The position numbers and the translations under genes are program-made. From Pipra filicauda (Eukaryota; Chordata; Aves; Passeriformes; Pipridae), in the NCBI RefSeq assembly GCF_003945595.2, contig NW_024104096.1:4149501-4213500 (forward strand): DNA of 64,000 bases, in the 5' to 3' direction. Under the pieces are notes generated by a model that saw nothing but the letters and a program-made list of their open reading frames with translations, had not been told where the DNA came from and searched no databases. Positions 34,751-47,041 of this stretch are shown here, in pieces. Position 1 is the stretch's first letter. Each line of letters opens with the position of its first letter.

Positions 34751-37700
34751 TTCCTATATTTATGTACTGCCTTCCAATCAGAAGTATAGAAATATTTTGA
34801 TTACATTTGTTTCTGTTTGTTTAGATTTTAAGAAATGTTTTATCTTCTGTTGACATTTAATCAAGCTATGGTTCTGCTGTTTGGTAGTAGGAACGTGCAT
34901 AGAGAAAAAAAGATTTTAGCATCTGCAGGAAAACAAAGATACTGGAGTAGGCTGGTGGATTGGGAACTCCCTGTCTGTAGCTACATGTGATGTTGCCAGA
35001 AGGCCTTAAGCAGGTATGCACTGCAAAACTGAGCAGATGAAAGATGTTTCTGGATCTATAAAGCATTCGTCCCCCAGTGCACTTAAACATGATGTATTTA
35101 TTTGTGCAGTTTGCAGCACCCTGTACTGGTTTTAACCAGACCAGAACTGGTATCTAAAGGATTGCATCACACGGAAGGAAGAAGGTATAACCAACAACTG
35201 TGTTTGTGACTGGAGAAACAGGAAACCTAGATTCTAGTTTTGATTCCTTCAAAATTTGATCTGTTAAAAAAAGGATTTTCTAGACTATCTAAGAGAATTT
35301 TGAGTCATTTTGATTTATCCTTCTCTGATTCTTTGCTTTGCGAAGAAGTTCAGCATGTCTGTATAGTGAAAATAACAAAGAGAATCCTGGTTGGGAAGGA
35401 TTGTGGTGTTCCTTGATTTAGTTCTTTCACCAGAATGGTTTCTCCTTTTCTAACTTGTAAGGAGAAAAATTATCTAAACCCTATCATTTTCACATGGGAT
35501 TTGGTGTATTTTTTCAGTTTCAAATGCCTTAGCATATCTCTTATGAAAGTAAGACAGCCCAGTGCTGTTTCTGCATTAAGGGTGCAGTAAGTTCAGAGGT
35601 TAAAAAGTGTAATCGAAGGTTAAAATCAAAGGATAAGAAGTGTTAGAGGAGAGAGCAGTTAGGGGAGAATGAAGCATAACTATTGACCTAGTTGATATCA
35701 GAACCAAAATGTCTTCTTTAAACTCAGTGGCTTTGGATTAGATTTTCTGACAACATGTGTGTTATGGTGGTTTTGTCAGGGAATCTGAACTCTCCTACAA
35801 TATGTACTAATTGCTTTTTTTTATACTGAAAAACAGAGATGCAGAAGCCTTTAGGACATGTTTCAGTATGAATTTGAGAGCAGTGTCTGTTTCATCCATG
35901 AGAGACAGCCCAAAAGAAGAAGGAGGAATAGCTGTAGAATAGGTTTGGATATGGATTCTTAGTTATTATGAAAACTGTAACCCTTCCTGAATCATTAAAG
36001 CTGTGGATTTGCCCGGGACATGAAACAGAAACTTTAGTTGGCTGATGTGTTAAAACACTAGGTTGTGTAAAAAGAAACAATGTTTATAAGGAGAACAGAG
36101 GAATCTGACCTTCCACCAGTGGATTTATTATTTTAAAGAAAAATTTAACTTGATATTAAAAAGACTCGGAAAGTGTTTTCAAAATATTTTCTTCCAAATG
36201 CTGTAACTAAAAGATGTAAATTCTAATTAGCTGTCTTACAAAGAGTGAATTTATAATTACTGGTAATAAATAAGTGTATTATGTAGGTTCCTTTTTGAGC
36301 AGGTGTTAATTACGCATGGTGATGAAATACTATTCCTAACTCCATAGCTCAATTTATATTTGCTAAAGTCTTTAGAGATTGTTAAAGCTTGAGCAAGTGT
36401 TTCTTTCCTTAGAGCAGATTTTCCTGTCACTTCAATCTGTGCAAAGCTAGAACAATAACTTTCTACTTATGGCTGTTACCTTGGTGTAAGTGAAAGAAAT
36501 ATTTGGCCTTCCTTGCAAGAATTGTTCTTAGTTTTCAGCTCAATTGACCTGCCTTTGCATCATGTTTTCTACATGAGATAGTTAAAACTGGGTTTAGTTT
36601 ATAGTGCGGATTAATGAATCTGAAAAAGGCTGAATTTATATAATTTGAACATGTTACTATAACTTATATAAAGCCTTTCATTTGACTGATAGTATTTCTG
36701 TGTAAATTGTGGATGGTATTTTTCCTACTGTAAAGAGTACGCAAGTAAATTTAAAAAGATAAATAAGCCTTTACTCTCCAATATAATTTCTCTACAAACT
36801 TATTTATACATTTGGAAAATAGACAAAATGATGATGTTTTGGCTTGCAGAGCCTTCAGAGTGTATAAATAACATGTATTATTGCATATAAATTATATTGA
36901 ACTGCAGATTTTCATTCATCTTTTGAAATTTATCTTTATAGTTTAGCATTTCCATCCACAAATACTTGAGACCAATCTGGTACCCACAGGAAGTGGTACA
37001 CCTCTGTGCCAAAAAAATGGCAGTAAGGGAAATGTCACTCAAGGAGTTGTCTGTAACATATACTCTGTTTGCTGCCACACCCACAAATACAAATTTCTCT
37101 AACCAAAGGACTGAAATGTTGGTCCTCTGATTGTTGTGATATAGCCATGTTCCAGGTTTTCAGGTCCAGAACTGTTGACTTCTACCAACACATTAGCAGC
37201 TAAAGCTATGTAAGTTAGGGTCTGTATAGCCAGTTAGAAACAAATGTGATTTCTTGGTATTATTTGCTTCTCCTTTTGCTAGTTCTCAGTAAATAATTTT
37301 ATTATTTGCATCACCAGTTCCTGCAGACTAACTGAAGTTCTTAGGTGAGAACTTCATTCCAACAGGTGTTTGAGGTTAAAAGTTACCTCTGCATTTGAAA
37401 TAAAATATGGTAATATACCTCTTTTAGAAAGAGAACTAAGAAGACTGAAGTGCTGCAGGATGGATAGAGAGAGTGAATAGGGTTAGGGGCTTTTGAAAGT
37501 GTGTTTTGCAAGGGATTAGAGAAATGGGAGAGCTGAATGTGGAAATAAGCTTTTATGAAGAGTAAGAAGTTGGGGCATGATGGAGGAGCCAGACACCATG
37601 GCAAGGGCATTGCAGCAGCCAACTTTATTACTTGGATAGTGACAGACTGATACACCTTTTCCTTAACTCTCTCCCCTACCTACCCACTTTTCATGCATCA

Positions 37701-37863
37701 AAATGCCTTTAGGCAGAATATGCAGAAATCCTTCATTCTCCCTCGTGGCTGCTGGTGTGTGAATTTGTGAACAGTCCTTTGGCAGATTCTGCCACTTGCA
37801 TGTTGCTCAGGTTTGTTGAGTTGCTCTCCCAATAGGAGTTGGAAACCTGTAAAAAGCATGGAG
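34751..37863. other. Non-coding AT-rich sequence
   Basis: Nothing recognised beyond small inverted words such as TTTATATAA / TTATATAAA around 36635-36672. Confidence 0.5.
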
Positions 37864-37900
37864 TAAATCTTGCTGTCTTGCTAAATCTTGCTAAATCTTG
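37864..37900. repeat. 10-bp tandem repeat, 2.3 copies plus upstream half copy
   Basis: TTGCTAAATC occurs twice in succession from 37878, followed by a partial third copy. An extra TAAATCTTGCTG just upstream belongs to the same slippage series. Confidence 0.85.
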
Positions 37901-38232
37901 TAGCTGCTTTGCCTTGCGTGCAGGAGGAATGTTGGGTAGGAAACTTCAGGATGGACAGCCCAACAGGAAGTGCAGGCAGGGGTCTCTGAAGTGTTGGTGG
38001 TGTGGAGTTCCTGGCACACACAAGCCTCAAGAGAGGCCAAATCTGGTCTTATCAGAATAGGTGGAATACAGACATAAGAAGATCCCTGCAGGTAACAAAA
38101 GAGAAGTTTGGTGTGGAAATTGGGAAAATTCAGTGTGTTCATATCCTTCTCTCCACTTAAACAATCCCATAGCTATGCATCCTATGTTGGCTGCCTGGGA
38201 ATTATGTTCTGCACCCAGTGAGGACTTAAATT
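37901..38232. other. Non-coding sequence upstream of CR1
   Basis: Unique-looking flank of the CR1 insertion; nothing recognised. Confidence 0.45.
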
Positions 38233-39290
38233 CACAGAATCACAGAATATGCCAAGTTGGAATGGACCCACAAGGATCATCGAGTCCAACTCCTGTCCCT
38301 GCACAGGATCATCCTCAGGAGTCATACCATGTGCCTGAGAGTATCATCAAAATGCTTCTTGAACTCTGCCAGGCTTGGTGCTGTGACCACTTCCTGGGGA
38401 ACCTGTTCCAGCACCCAACCACTCTCTGGAGTGAAGAACCTTTTTCTGATATCCAACCTAAACCTCCCCTGACACAACTTCAGACCATTCCCTTGGGTCA
38501 CTGGTCACCACAGAGAAGAGATCAATGCCTGCCCCTCCTCTTTCCCTCACGAGGAAGTTGTAACTGCAATGAGGTCTCCCCTCAGTCTCCTCTTCTCCAG
38601 GCTGAACAGACCAAGTGCCCTCAGCTGCTCCTCATACGGCTTCCCCTCAAGGCCCTTCACCGTCTTCATTGCCCTCCTTTGGACACTCTCTAAATATTTT
38701 TCTTACATTTTGGTGCCCAAAACTGCACACAGTATTCCAGGAGAGGCTGCACCAGTGCAGAGCAGAGCAGGACAATCCCCTCCCTTGACCAGCTGGTGAT
38801 GCTTTGCCTGATGCCCCCCAGGACAGGGTTGGCCCTCCTGGCTGCCAGGGCACTGCTGACTCATATTCAGCTTGCCATTGACTAGGACCCCAGGTCCCTT
38901 TCCCTGGCACTGCTTTCCAGCATCTCATTCCCCAGTCTCTATGAACATCTGGGGTTACCCTGTCCCAGGTGAAGAATCTGGCACTCTCCCTTGTTGAAAT
39001 TGATGTGGTTGGTGATTGCCCAGTCCTCTAATCTGTCGAGGTCTCTCTGCAGGGCCTCCCTGCCCTTGAGAGAATCAGTAGCTCCTCTGAGTTTTGCGTT
39101 GACTGCAAACTTGCTCAGTATCCCTTCCAGTCCTGCATCCAAGTCATTTATCAAGATGTTGAAGAGCATAGGGCCTCATATGGAGCCCTTCAGAACCCTA
39201 CTAGTGACAGGTTGCCAGTCTGATGTTACCCCATTCACTATTACCTCCTGTGCTCGACCTGTGAGCCAATTGCTCACTCACCTCATGATG
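38233..39290 (-). mobile_element. CR1 LINE, best-preserved copy, about 1.06 kb, 5'-truncated
   Basis: It begins with two copies of CACAGAAT (38233-38240, 38241-38248), the complement of the 8-bp repeat that ends avian CR1. It continues with GTTGGAATGGACC and CACAAGGATCATCGAGTCCAAC, typical of the CR1 3' untranslated region. Then follow the ORF2 C-terminal region and the catalytic part of the reverse transcriptase, fading out near 39290. Compared with the other copies it shows few indels, so it is probably the youngest here. The 3' tail style suggests one of the neognath bird subfamilies, but I cannot assign it without an alignment. Confidence 0.95.
38939..39230 (-). pseudogene. CR1 reverse transcriptase fragment, catalytic motif lost
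   Basis: The minus strand reads VTSDWQPVTS, then GSI, a TGA stop at 39176-39178, then GPMLFNILINDLDAGLEG, LSKFAVNAKL, EALQRDLDRLEDWA and FNKGECQILHLG. This is the order of the RT palm of CR1. The family's FADD catalytic box is FAVN here, so both aspartates are gone (Asp to Val and Asp to Asn). The stop falls at the leucine of the conserved G-S-V-L-G-P turn. The product would be inactive and no intact frame is present. Confidence 0.9.
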
Positions 39291-40760
39291 TTAGACCTGC
39301 TTGAAATATTATTGCTTCTCAGAGCTTGTCAAACTATTTGTGGCTTCAGTCTGTGGTGTAGGTACTTCTATTTTGTGAGCAGAGAGAAGTTCAGAGTGGT
39401 TGATATTGAGACTCTTGGGAATCCTGCAACGTACCATCTTTAGGCAGTCAAATGCTCTTAAAAATTGCCCCATAGCATATAAATGATGTGGGACAGAACT
39501 TCCAGTTTTAGCATTTTGCAACCTGTAGAATATACTGGTTCTAAATTTCTTTTATTTTCACCATCATACTCCAATGATACCAGTTACCCACACACATGTT
39601 CTGCTTCCTGCCCAAGGCAGAACAAAGAAATTACTCGGGAAATGCATCTCCCCAAGTAAACCCTGTAGACTGTGTATATTCTATCTTGATTTTGAATACT
39701 ATAAATGCAGATGTTTATTGATTCTTAATCCCTCCCCGGTACACTACTCCATTAATAACAAATGCAACAATATGTTATAAATACTCAGAACACCAATGTG
39801 TTAGCATAAAACCAGCAATAAATTCCCATCCTTCGCATAAAGTGAAAATCCCTAATAGTGTGCTTTGCAATTTGCTCACATGAAGAGCCATCAGCAACCA
39901 TACATAATGTAAAGGTGCTGCTGTGAGTAGCCAAAACATACAAGATAATTTCATTTTGCGTTCAGAATAGCTGATCTTCGAAGAGGTCCCTAAAGAAATT
40001 CTGCTTGGCTGGGAGTAAACTAAAAAAACCTGCTACAGTTTAGCACTGCACCTTGTGTGAAATGATGTGGTTCAAATTAGGGCCCAATTACGACTATGTT
40101 AATAGGTTTATACTTTCTCCATCTTATGTGAAGATCTGGAATTTATCCTCTAGGCACATAATGAAATGTCTGTTTAAGAAAAAAGGAGACAGATGGAGTT
40201 GCACCAAACATTAAACTTTCTCATTTTAAATAAGGATGAAATGTTCAATTTCATAACATAATTTCTGTAAGTGACTGGTCTTGTATAGTTGAAAGTTGGA
40301 ACAATGAAATACAGTGTAGTGTAATGATGCAATGACAAACAGGTTTGGGGGTTTTGCATTCCCACGTCTGTTCATCTGGTGCATAATGTCATTTATGTTT
40401 CCCAGTCTGAAATGCTCAGCTATCTAAATCTCCCCATGTTTGACTCTGAGACCTTTTGTATGCTTGGGTGTTACACTGCTCTTGCTTATGACTGCACTAC
40501 GGTATTTCAGCTTCCATGTGTACAATGAATTAATTCAGAGTGTGAGCAGTGTTAAACTGAGACAGCCAAATGCAACACTTTCCAGTGTCTCGGACATTTC
40601 ACTGTCTTCTTACTATCTGGTTCTCTGGGATGCCCACTGGCAGGCTGGTCAGTGTGCAGTGACTGTAGCCTCTTACTGTAGTTGCCCTCATGTTTCTGGA
40701 GTATCTCTTTCTGAACCCACTGTTTTCTGAAGTGTGTGTTGACTTTAATGTGGTCAGTAA
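39291..40760. other. Non-coding sequence between two CR1 copies
   Basis: No gene recognised. The part from about 39780 to 40110 is repeat-free, AT-rich and has several CpGs (near 39835, 39958, 39978 and 40091). It is listed as a possible conserved element. Confidence 0.45.
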
Positions 40761-41070
40761 ATCACAGAATGCTTAAAGTTAGAACAAATCACAGTGGGTC
40801 ATCTGGTCCAACTTCCCTGTTCAAGCAGGAGCATCCTCGAGCACATTGCACAGGATTGCATCCAGATGATTCTTGAATATCTCTAATGAGGGAGATTCAA
40901 CAGCAGCGAAGAACTTCCTCATGTTCAGGTGGAACTTCCTGTGCATCAGTTTTTGCCCGTTGCTACTTGTCATACTGTTTGGCACCACTGAGCAGAGCCT
41001 GGCTCCATCCTCTTGGCCCTCTCCCTTCAGCTGTTGTAGCTTGATAAGGTTCCCTCTCAGTTGGTTGGTG
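40761..41070 (-). mobile_element. CR1 LINE 3' fragment, about 310 bp
   Basis: It starts ATCACAGAATGC, then AGTTAGAACAAATCACAG, TCATCTGGTCCAACTTCCC, TCAAGCAGGAGCATC and AGCACATTGCACAGGATTGC, and later ATGTTCAGGTGGAACTTCCTGTG and CTCCCTTCAGCTGTTGTAGC. This follows the complement of a CR1 3' end, of a different subtype from the copy at 38233 (it has the 'agcaggagc ... gcacaggattgcatccag' segment). It is 5'-truncated, with almost no ORF2 left. Confidence 0.88.
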
Positions 41071-43014
41071 TCAATATACTCTTTCTGGTTTGGTTCATAT
41101 ATAACAGGATCCTGGCTGTATGCTGGAGACCCTGAGAGATGGCCATTACAGAAGTAAAGAGCATTCTTACATGTAAATTGTTTAATTTCTCTGGAATATG
41201 TGGTACGGGAATGATGATAGTGTTAGAGCTTGATGGCCTAACATCTGCTGTGTTTAGTTTTTGTTGCTCTGAATTTATCCCTCTCTGTGTTGCACATGTG
41301 CATTCTCTGTCCAGATGCCGATGTCATCATGGCAACCTTTGGAGGCTTTGGAGTTCTTTACAAATAGATTAAACAGCTTTTTCATTCTTTAGGTTAATTT
41401 CCTTTCTACAGGAAGCTTAAAGCTGTTGTTTATTAGAGGTTGTGTAAATAGATGGTAACATTACACCTTCAAACTCAGGCCCACTGTTGTTATGTTGCCA
41501 CGGTACCTAAAAACACTCAGGAGATGCCCAGCCTAATTCTGCTGTTACTGGTCTTGATGCTGGCACTGATGGAGCAGTTTTAATATGAAACTGGAAACAA
41601 ACCCTTTTCTGCAGTCCTCTGAGCAGTACTCAGATAGAAAGAGCAGGGAAGCAATTTTACAGCATTTTGTAGGTTTACTAAACAAGTGGAACAGATAGAC
41701 TTAAGAGCTGTGGTTTAACCAATGAGAAGTTGAACCAAATGAGTCAAGGAAGGGCTTTATTACTGCTTTTCAGGCAATAGCACTCTATGTCCTTAAAGTT
41801 ACATCAGTGGAAAACTCATTCCCATGGGGAAGAAATGTTCTCTAAACTATAGTGTGTACCTGAATTGCTGTTGTATAAAAATGCTGCAATAGGGTATACA
41901 GGAGCTTAAGATCCCCTGTGTCAGGAATGAAACCCAAGAGGAAATACATAAGTACAAATAATTCCAACTGTAAGCATACTATTTAAATGGAAATTCAGGT
42001 TTAGTTTTATTTTGTGTCTTACTGACCACCATTACTGCTATGATAGTTTCTGCAGCTTAAACAGTATGTTTTTAGTGCAACACGCATTAGTTGTTAGTAG
42101 AAGGCTCTTAAAGCACTATACAATTTTCTTTTCTTTTTGAATAAGTATTTTAATGTAGAAGTAGATTGATTCATAATTCCATTAATCCAACTTCTTTAGG
42201 ACAAGTGTTACTGAAAGCAGCCTTAGACTCAAAAGGTTTCTGATGATATGTGAATGAGAAAGTACTCAGCTCAAGCTGAAACTATTACACAGTAATTTTT
42301 AGGAGATACTGTAGCAAAGGTGCAGATATAAACAGACAGTATTGTAGGAGCATTTCTTGACATACTGGATGTATACCAGCAGTGTTTGGTACTCTACCAT
42401 GCTGAGATATTTGTGGATACATTTGTGTTAAGAGTTAATGCCCTCCTTCTCATAAGCCAGCATCCCTATCAAATCTAACTTTTCAAAATAGAAGCCAGCT
42501 GGTGATACCCTTGAGTATAATCTTTTATTGTAGGTAGGATCAGAGTGTTGAAACTAGTCTATGTTTCACTGTTGACTTTCTAGGAACTGCTTGCCTTTAG
42601 ACCAGTAAAATGTGTGAAAACATATCTGTAGTTAAAATGAACCTTTTGCTTGCTTTGAAAAGAAAAGGTGAATCTGAAGTTTTGTGGAACTCTCCAGTAA
42701 CATAATAACTTGTGTTGGTGATTGATTCTTTGTGTTTTTTTTTAATGTGTTATCTACTATTTAATTTGGATGATAGCTAAGGTTAACTCTCATATTCCTA
42801 CTTCTAAGTATCTGTCATTTGTGGATTTGACTATGGTTAGAAAAAAGGAAGCCAGGTGTGAAATGACTAAAAGTATTGATTCTCATTTGTGAAATATTGA
42901 CTACCTGTAATTAATTTCAGAATATGTGAATGCAAATACAACTTTTTGCAATTGAGGTAAAAATTATTTAGGTATTAGCTCAAAATGCAGTTTATCTTTC
43001 TTTTGCCTTCCTGG
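41071..43014. other. Non-coding sequence
   Basis: Nothing recognised. Confidence 0.5.
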
Positions 43015-43131
43015 GATTTTGGTTGGGGTTTTTTGTTGGTTTTTGGTTTTGTTTTGGTGTGGGGTTTGTTTGTGGTTTGTTTTTGTTTTTGTTTTTGTTT
43101 TTTTTTGTGTGTGGTGTGTGGGTTTTTTTTT
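43015..43131. repeat. G/T-rich low-complexity tract
   Basis: More than 110 bases with almost only G and T on the plus strand: GGTT/GGGG units, then (GTTTTT)n around 43077-43106, then a (GT)n-like segment and a final T run. It is the strand complement in style of the A/C-rich tracts at 4690, 22518 and 54026. It generates false Phe/Val/Gly/Trp-rich frames (plus) and Lys/Thr/Asn/Pro/Gln-rich frames (minus). Confidence 0.9.
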
Positions 43132-44310
43132 GACTCAAACTTCTGTGCGAATGCCGAACTTGCTGCATTATGTTGACAGTGCTTTGCTCTCCTGGGAAGA
43201 CTGGGGTGCAACTTTTCCATTGACCTACTTGAATGCAGTTTGGAATAGCAGTGTTATATACAAAGGTCCAACATGCATGCAATCCCAGCAGGAAAAAAGA
43301 GCATTGTATGCCACCCCGTACAATAGTGGTGTGATTGTCTGTATGCCCTGACTGGCAAACTGGTGCTGGTGGTCCTGTCCTTGAATAGAATGGGGATGGA
43401 ACTTGGCCTGTGTATCTATTTATTCTTCACCCTCACAGGTTTGTAGGAGGTAAGATGCCTTTTCAGTGCTGAAAGACCTTGCTTAGCAAGATTTTGTTAA
43501 AAGTCATTGTGTAATTATTACCAAAACGTGAGAGAAACTTGGATCACTTGGATATTGTCAGAGGTAGGAGACAACTGAGTCTGCACGTGCCACTTATGGG
43601 GCTGTATCACACTGCTAACGTTAGTATGTTTGTCTCATCCTTTCTCCTCTCTCCTTATTTACTAGGTCAGGACTAAGTTTTTGTCATCTATCTCTGGTAA
43701 CTTGTCTTTTATAATTCATGATAGTTAGAGGTAATATTTCTTTTACCTCCTGGTGTTTCAAACAGTGAAGGAGAAAGCAGCTTTCTGTCACACTGACTGC
43801 AGTCTGTCACCTCTAGGTTTATCACATACCTTTTTTCAGTTCAGTAGTCTCTGATTCTGTACCTGGGCAGATGCAACATTCATTTTACACTTTTGAATGA
43901 GGTGAGATGGTCTTGGGGTATTGCAGTTTAGTCAAGGGATCTGTAGCAAATGGCCTGGATTATCACAGTCTTTAATTTGTTCTCCTCAACCTGTTAGTGT
44001 GTGTTGGTGATAGTTGCTGATGACTTTGACAAGCTGGCATCCATGGCTATTCAGTCTGATTTTAGGCATCCTGGAAAAACAACACAAGATGTATATTTAC
44101 CTTGCTTTCTCTATTTCAAATATCATTGCAAAGTGTGTGCTGCTGTAACCTTTAGACTATCAGATAAACTACTCATTGCAATTTTTAAGCCCTTGAGGTG
44201 AGTAAAAGAAATAACAACAGAAGAAATTGAAGCCCAGTAATAATATGTGACAATAGTTATGATGACTTTGCAATATAAATACTTTCTTCTTTTAAGGACC
44301 CATAAATTGC
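43132..44310. other. Non-coding sequence
   Basis: Nothing recognised. Confidence 0.5.
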
Positions 44311-44334
44311 ATCAAGATAATAATCAAGATAATA
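44311..44334. repeat. Perfect 12-bp tandem duplication
   Basis: ATCAAGATAATA occurs twice in direct succession. Confidence 0.9.
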
Positions 44335-44381
44335 ACTGTATAGTCTCCTAACTTGTCTTTGCACAGTTGAGGTTGAAGGCT

Positions 44382-44401
44382 AAAAAAAAAAAAAAAAAAA
44401 A
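44382..44401. repeat. Poly-A tract, 20 bases
   Basis: An uninterrupted A run after GAAGGCT. There is no polyadenylation signal at the expected distance and no recognisable retrocopy upstream, so I annotate it only as a homopolymer. Confidence 0.9.
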
Positions 44402-46185
44402 GGCAGCACAGGGTTAAAGCCAAAATACTGTTTTTAAAAAATATCCTTCTCAGATTTGCCTGAGTCTATATTCTATTAATTTAACTATCCTAAAATGTTT
44501 TGTGATATGCGCCATGCTTCTAAACTGTGTAAAGGGAGATGCTCCCCCAGGCTTTCATGGAAATTATGTTTATAGTACACGCTCCTGTTTTCTTCTCATT
44601 CCCTTAAGCAGAAAGGTCCTCCCTGGTACATTTTCACTGGCAAAAATGTATACATCATTTAAGTCATTACAGGTCGACTGCTCATTCGTTACAATAAACT
44701 ATATCATCCTCGCTAGGAGGCCAAAGAGAGCCTGTAGCCATGAATATACATCTTCCTGGGGTAACTCAATTCAAAGCAGCAGCATGCCACAGTAAAGTAT
44801 TACTTAATTTATACTGCTAATGTTTAACATTGATTCTGTGTGGGAAAATAAAGCCCAACACATTTTGAGAACCTACATCATTAAGGTTTAATAATTTAGA
44901 CCTAGTTAATGTGATAATGAATTTACTGACAACTAAAGTGCAGTTTCAGTACTTACATTTCTAGAAATACTGACTCTGAAACTAGGTTTTCTAGGCAGAA
45001 AATGTATATTATAGGATTGTTTCTGTAATTTACCCGTCCTCACCCTCTTAAACCAAAGAGAAAAATTTGGCTTTAGGTATGTTTACTAACTAGTGGAATG
45101 CAATGCTTCTTTCACTCTACATCTAGTGAACTATACAGAACTAATAGGGCCTAATAGGGTATTTGTGTGTTTAAAATCTTCTTAATTGATGAAAGCTGCT
45201 TAATATTTTTAAGATGTAGCAAAAAGAAAGCTGTTATTATGGTCCGAAGTACAACATTATGCTGCTGTGAGCTCTAGATATGTATAAGGGGAGAAGCAAG
45301 CTGCCTCTGCTGCAATTTGCATGCTCCCACTGCCCTGTCCCAGTCAGGGCTGCCGTCACAACTATTGTGTTGGCCTGTATCACCACAGAAACTGTTTGAC
45401 AGAATGATATGTAGGTCATTTCTAAAGCTCTAGTAGTGGGAGGGGTATTTATTTTTTAAATCTGACATAGTGTAGTCCCTCTACCTCCCTCTGACCTTCC
45501 GATGTCACTGTGCAGGCTACAGCCATCTTCTACTGCCCCTGTGGGTGTCTTATATCAATCACGCTTCCTTTCAAGTGGCTAAAATAATGGGTGTCCTCCA
45601 CGCGTCCGAATGTGTCAAGGCTTTCGTGATATAACTTGAAGCAGGAGTCAGGGACACTGGGCACCTTGTGGGAGGTACTTACTCAGCAGCTTGCTGGATT
45701 TGGCCTTGTTGAAGGATGTTTTTGAACATCCTTTGCATAGTCATCTTATTTGTTTTACACAACTCTGCTGTAGGGAAGACAAAGGGAAGCTGGGTATTCT
45801 GTAGCAGAGTTTTTCCAAACTTTTTGTCTCTCCATTTTGCTAGAAATGGCAGCAGTGAGTATGTTTGGTTGGTGTTTGTACTGAGGGGCTGTGTTGTTGC
45901 TGTTTCAAGCTTCAGTCAGTCTTGAATCCGTGATGGTCCATCGCCTACTTGAAGTTTGTATCTCAAAAGCCATTATTGTGTATTACCATGAACTGATGGC
46001 TGTTCGCTGACAGTGTGTTGGATAAGACTAGGGAGAGCATGAACCCTGATATTGGGTTTCACAGGGACATCTGTGATTTTGGATGCGATACAGAGAATTT
46101 TCAGGGGCTCAAACTAGTGCTATATTTTCTGGTATGTATAGGTGTGAAATCATGTTAATGAGATATCTGAGTGTTCCAATTCTGT
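44402..46185. other. Non-coding sequence
   Basis: No gene recognised. A short direct repeat CTAATAGGG occurs twice near 45140-45160. Confidence 0.5.
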
Positions 46186-46198
46186 CCAGGAGAGGGCA
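46186..46198 (+). promoter_or_regulatory. CTCF-like core motif
   Basis: CCAGGAGAGGGCA matches the 13-base CTCF core pattern CCASYAGRGGGCR at all positions but one (G instead of pyrimidine at position 5). Such matches also occur by chance, so binding is only a possibility. Confidence 0.3.
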
Positions 46199-46248
46199 GT
46201 TCATATTTGTCCTCAACAGACAATTATTCTAAGTTGCTGAAGAATGTT

Positions 46249-46271
46249 ATCAACCAGTATGACTGGTTGAT
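46249..46271. repeat. Perfect hairpin with 10-bp arms
   Basis: ATCAACCAGT and its exact complement ACTGGTTGAT are separated by ATG. It lies 50 bases after the CTCF-like motif. Arms of this length with a three-base spacer are not expected by chance at any given site, but some are expected in 64 kb. Confidence 0.9.
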
Positions 46272-46698
46272 CCAGATTAGAAAAAGTGCACATAGTTTCT
46301 TTGCACAGTTCTGTGTTTCTTCAGGTTTTCCTGACTTCACATTAGGAAAAGAAGGTAGGATAGACTCATGGGTTTTAGACTGTACAATTATTTTCCTGGT
46401 GGTTCTTTTGATCTGGGCTCTGAACTAGTTATTTTGTCTCTTGACATACATTTCATCACCATTTTCTTTGCACTCTTTGTTTAATTGCTGTATTAAGATT
46501 TTAATCTCTTGGCTAGAATACTGTCCCATAATGTCTTTAGCTTGATAGAGTCTTATTCTTGTAATATAAATAATAAGAATAAAAGTTGAAAGGAGAACCT
46601 TAGTCATGCAAAAAAGCCTTTCCACAGGAGACTTTGGTCCTTAAACTGTGGAGTAAAAGAATCTAAACAGATGTATAGACTTTGAGGTAGAGGTGCTC
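46272..46698. other. Non-coding flank of CR1
   Basis: Nothing recognised. Confidence 0.45.
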
Positions 46699-47041
46699 TT
46701 AGAATCCTGAAGTTTGGAAAAGACCTCTAAGTCCAACCCTAACACTGCCCAGTCCACCACTGAACCGTGTTCCTGAGTGCCACATTTACACTTCCCTGAG
46801 CAGCCTGTTGTAATGTTTGAGTACCCTTTCAGTGAAGAAGTTTTTCCTAATATCCAACCTAAACCACTCCCGGTGCAACTTGAGGCCATTTCCTCTTGAC
46901 CTGCCACTTGTTACCTAGGAGAAGAGGCCAACTCCCACTACTTTTCAGGCAGTTGTAGAGTAATAAGGTTACCCTTGAGCCTCCTTTTCTCCAGGCTAAA
47001 CAACTCCAGCTCCCTCAGCTGCTCCTCATAAGCCTTATGCT

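Noticed and set aside
38061..38693. Plus-strand open frame of 210 codons, the longest in the window
   Set aside because: From about 38233 it is the antisense reading of the CR1 3' region. Its Pro/Leu/Gln-rich composition comes from that, and no protein family matches.
42975..43351. Several frames on both strands with Phe/Val/Trp or Lys/Thr/Asn/Gln runs
   Set aside because: They are translations of the G/T-rich low-complexity tract.
44382..44401. Poly-A tract as the tail of a processed pseudogene
   Set aside because: There is no polyadenylation signal at the usual distance and no recognisable cDNA-like sequence upstream. The same holds for the tract at 31090.
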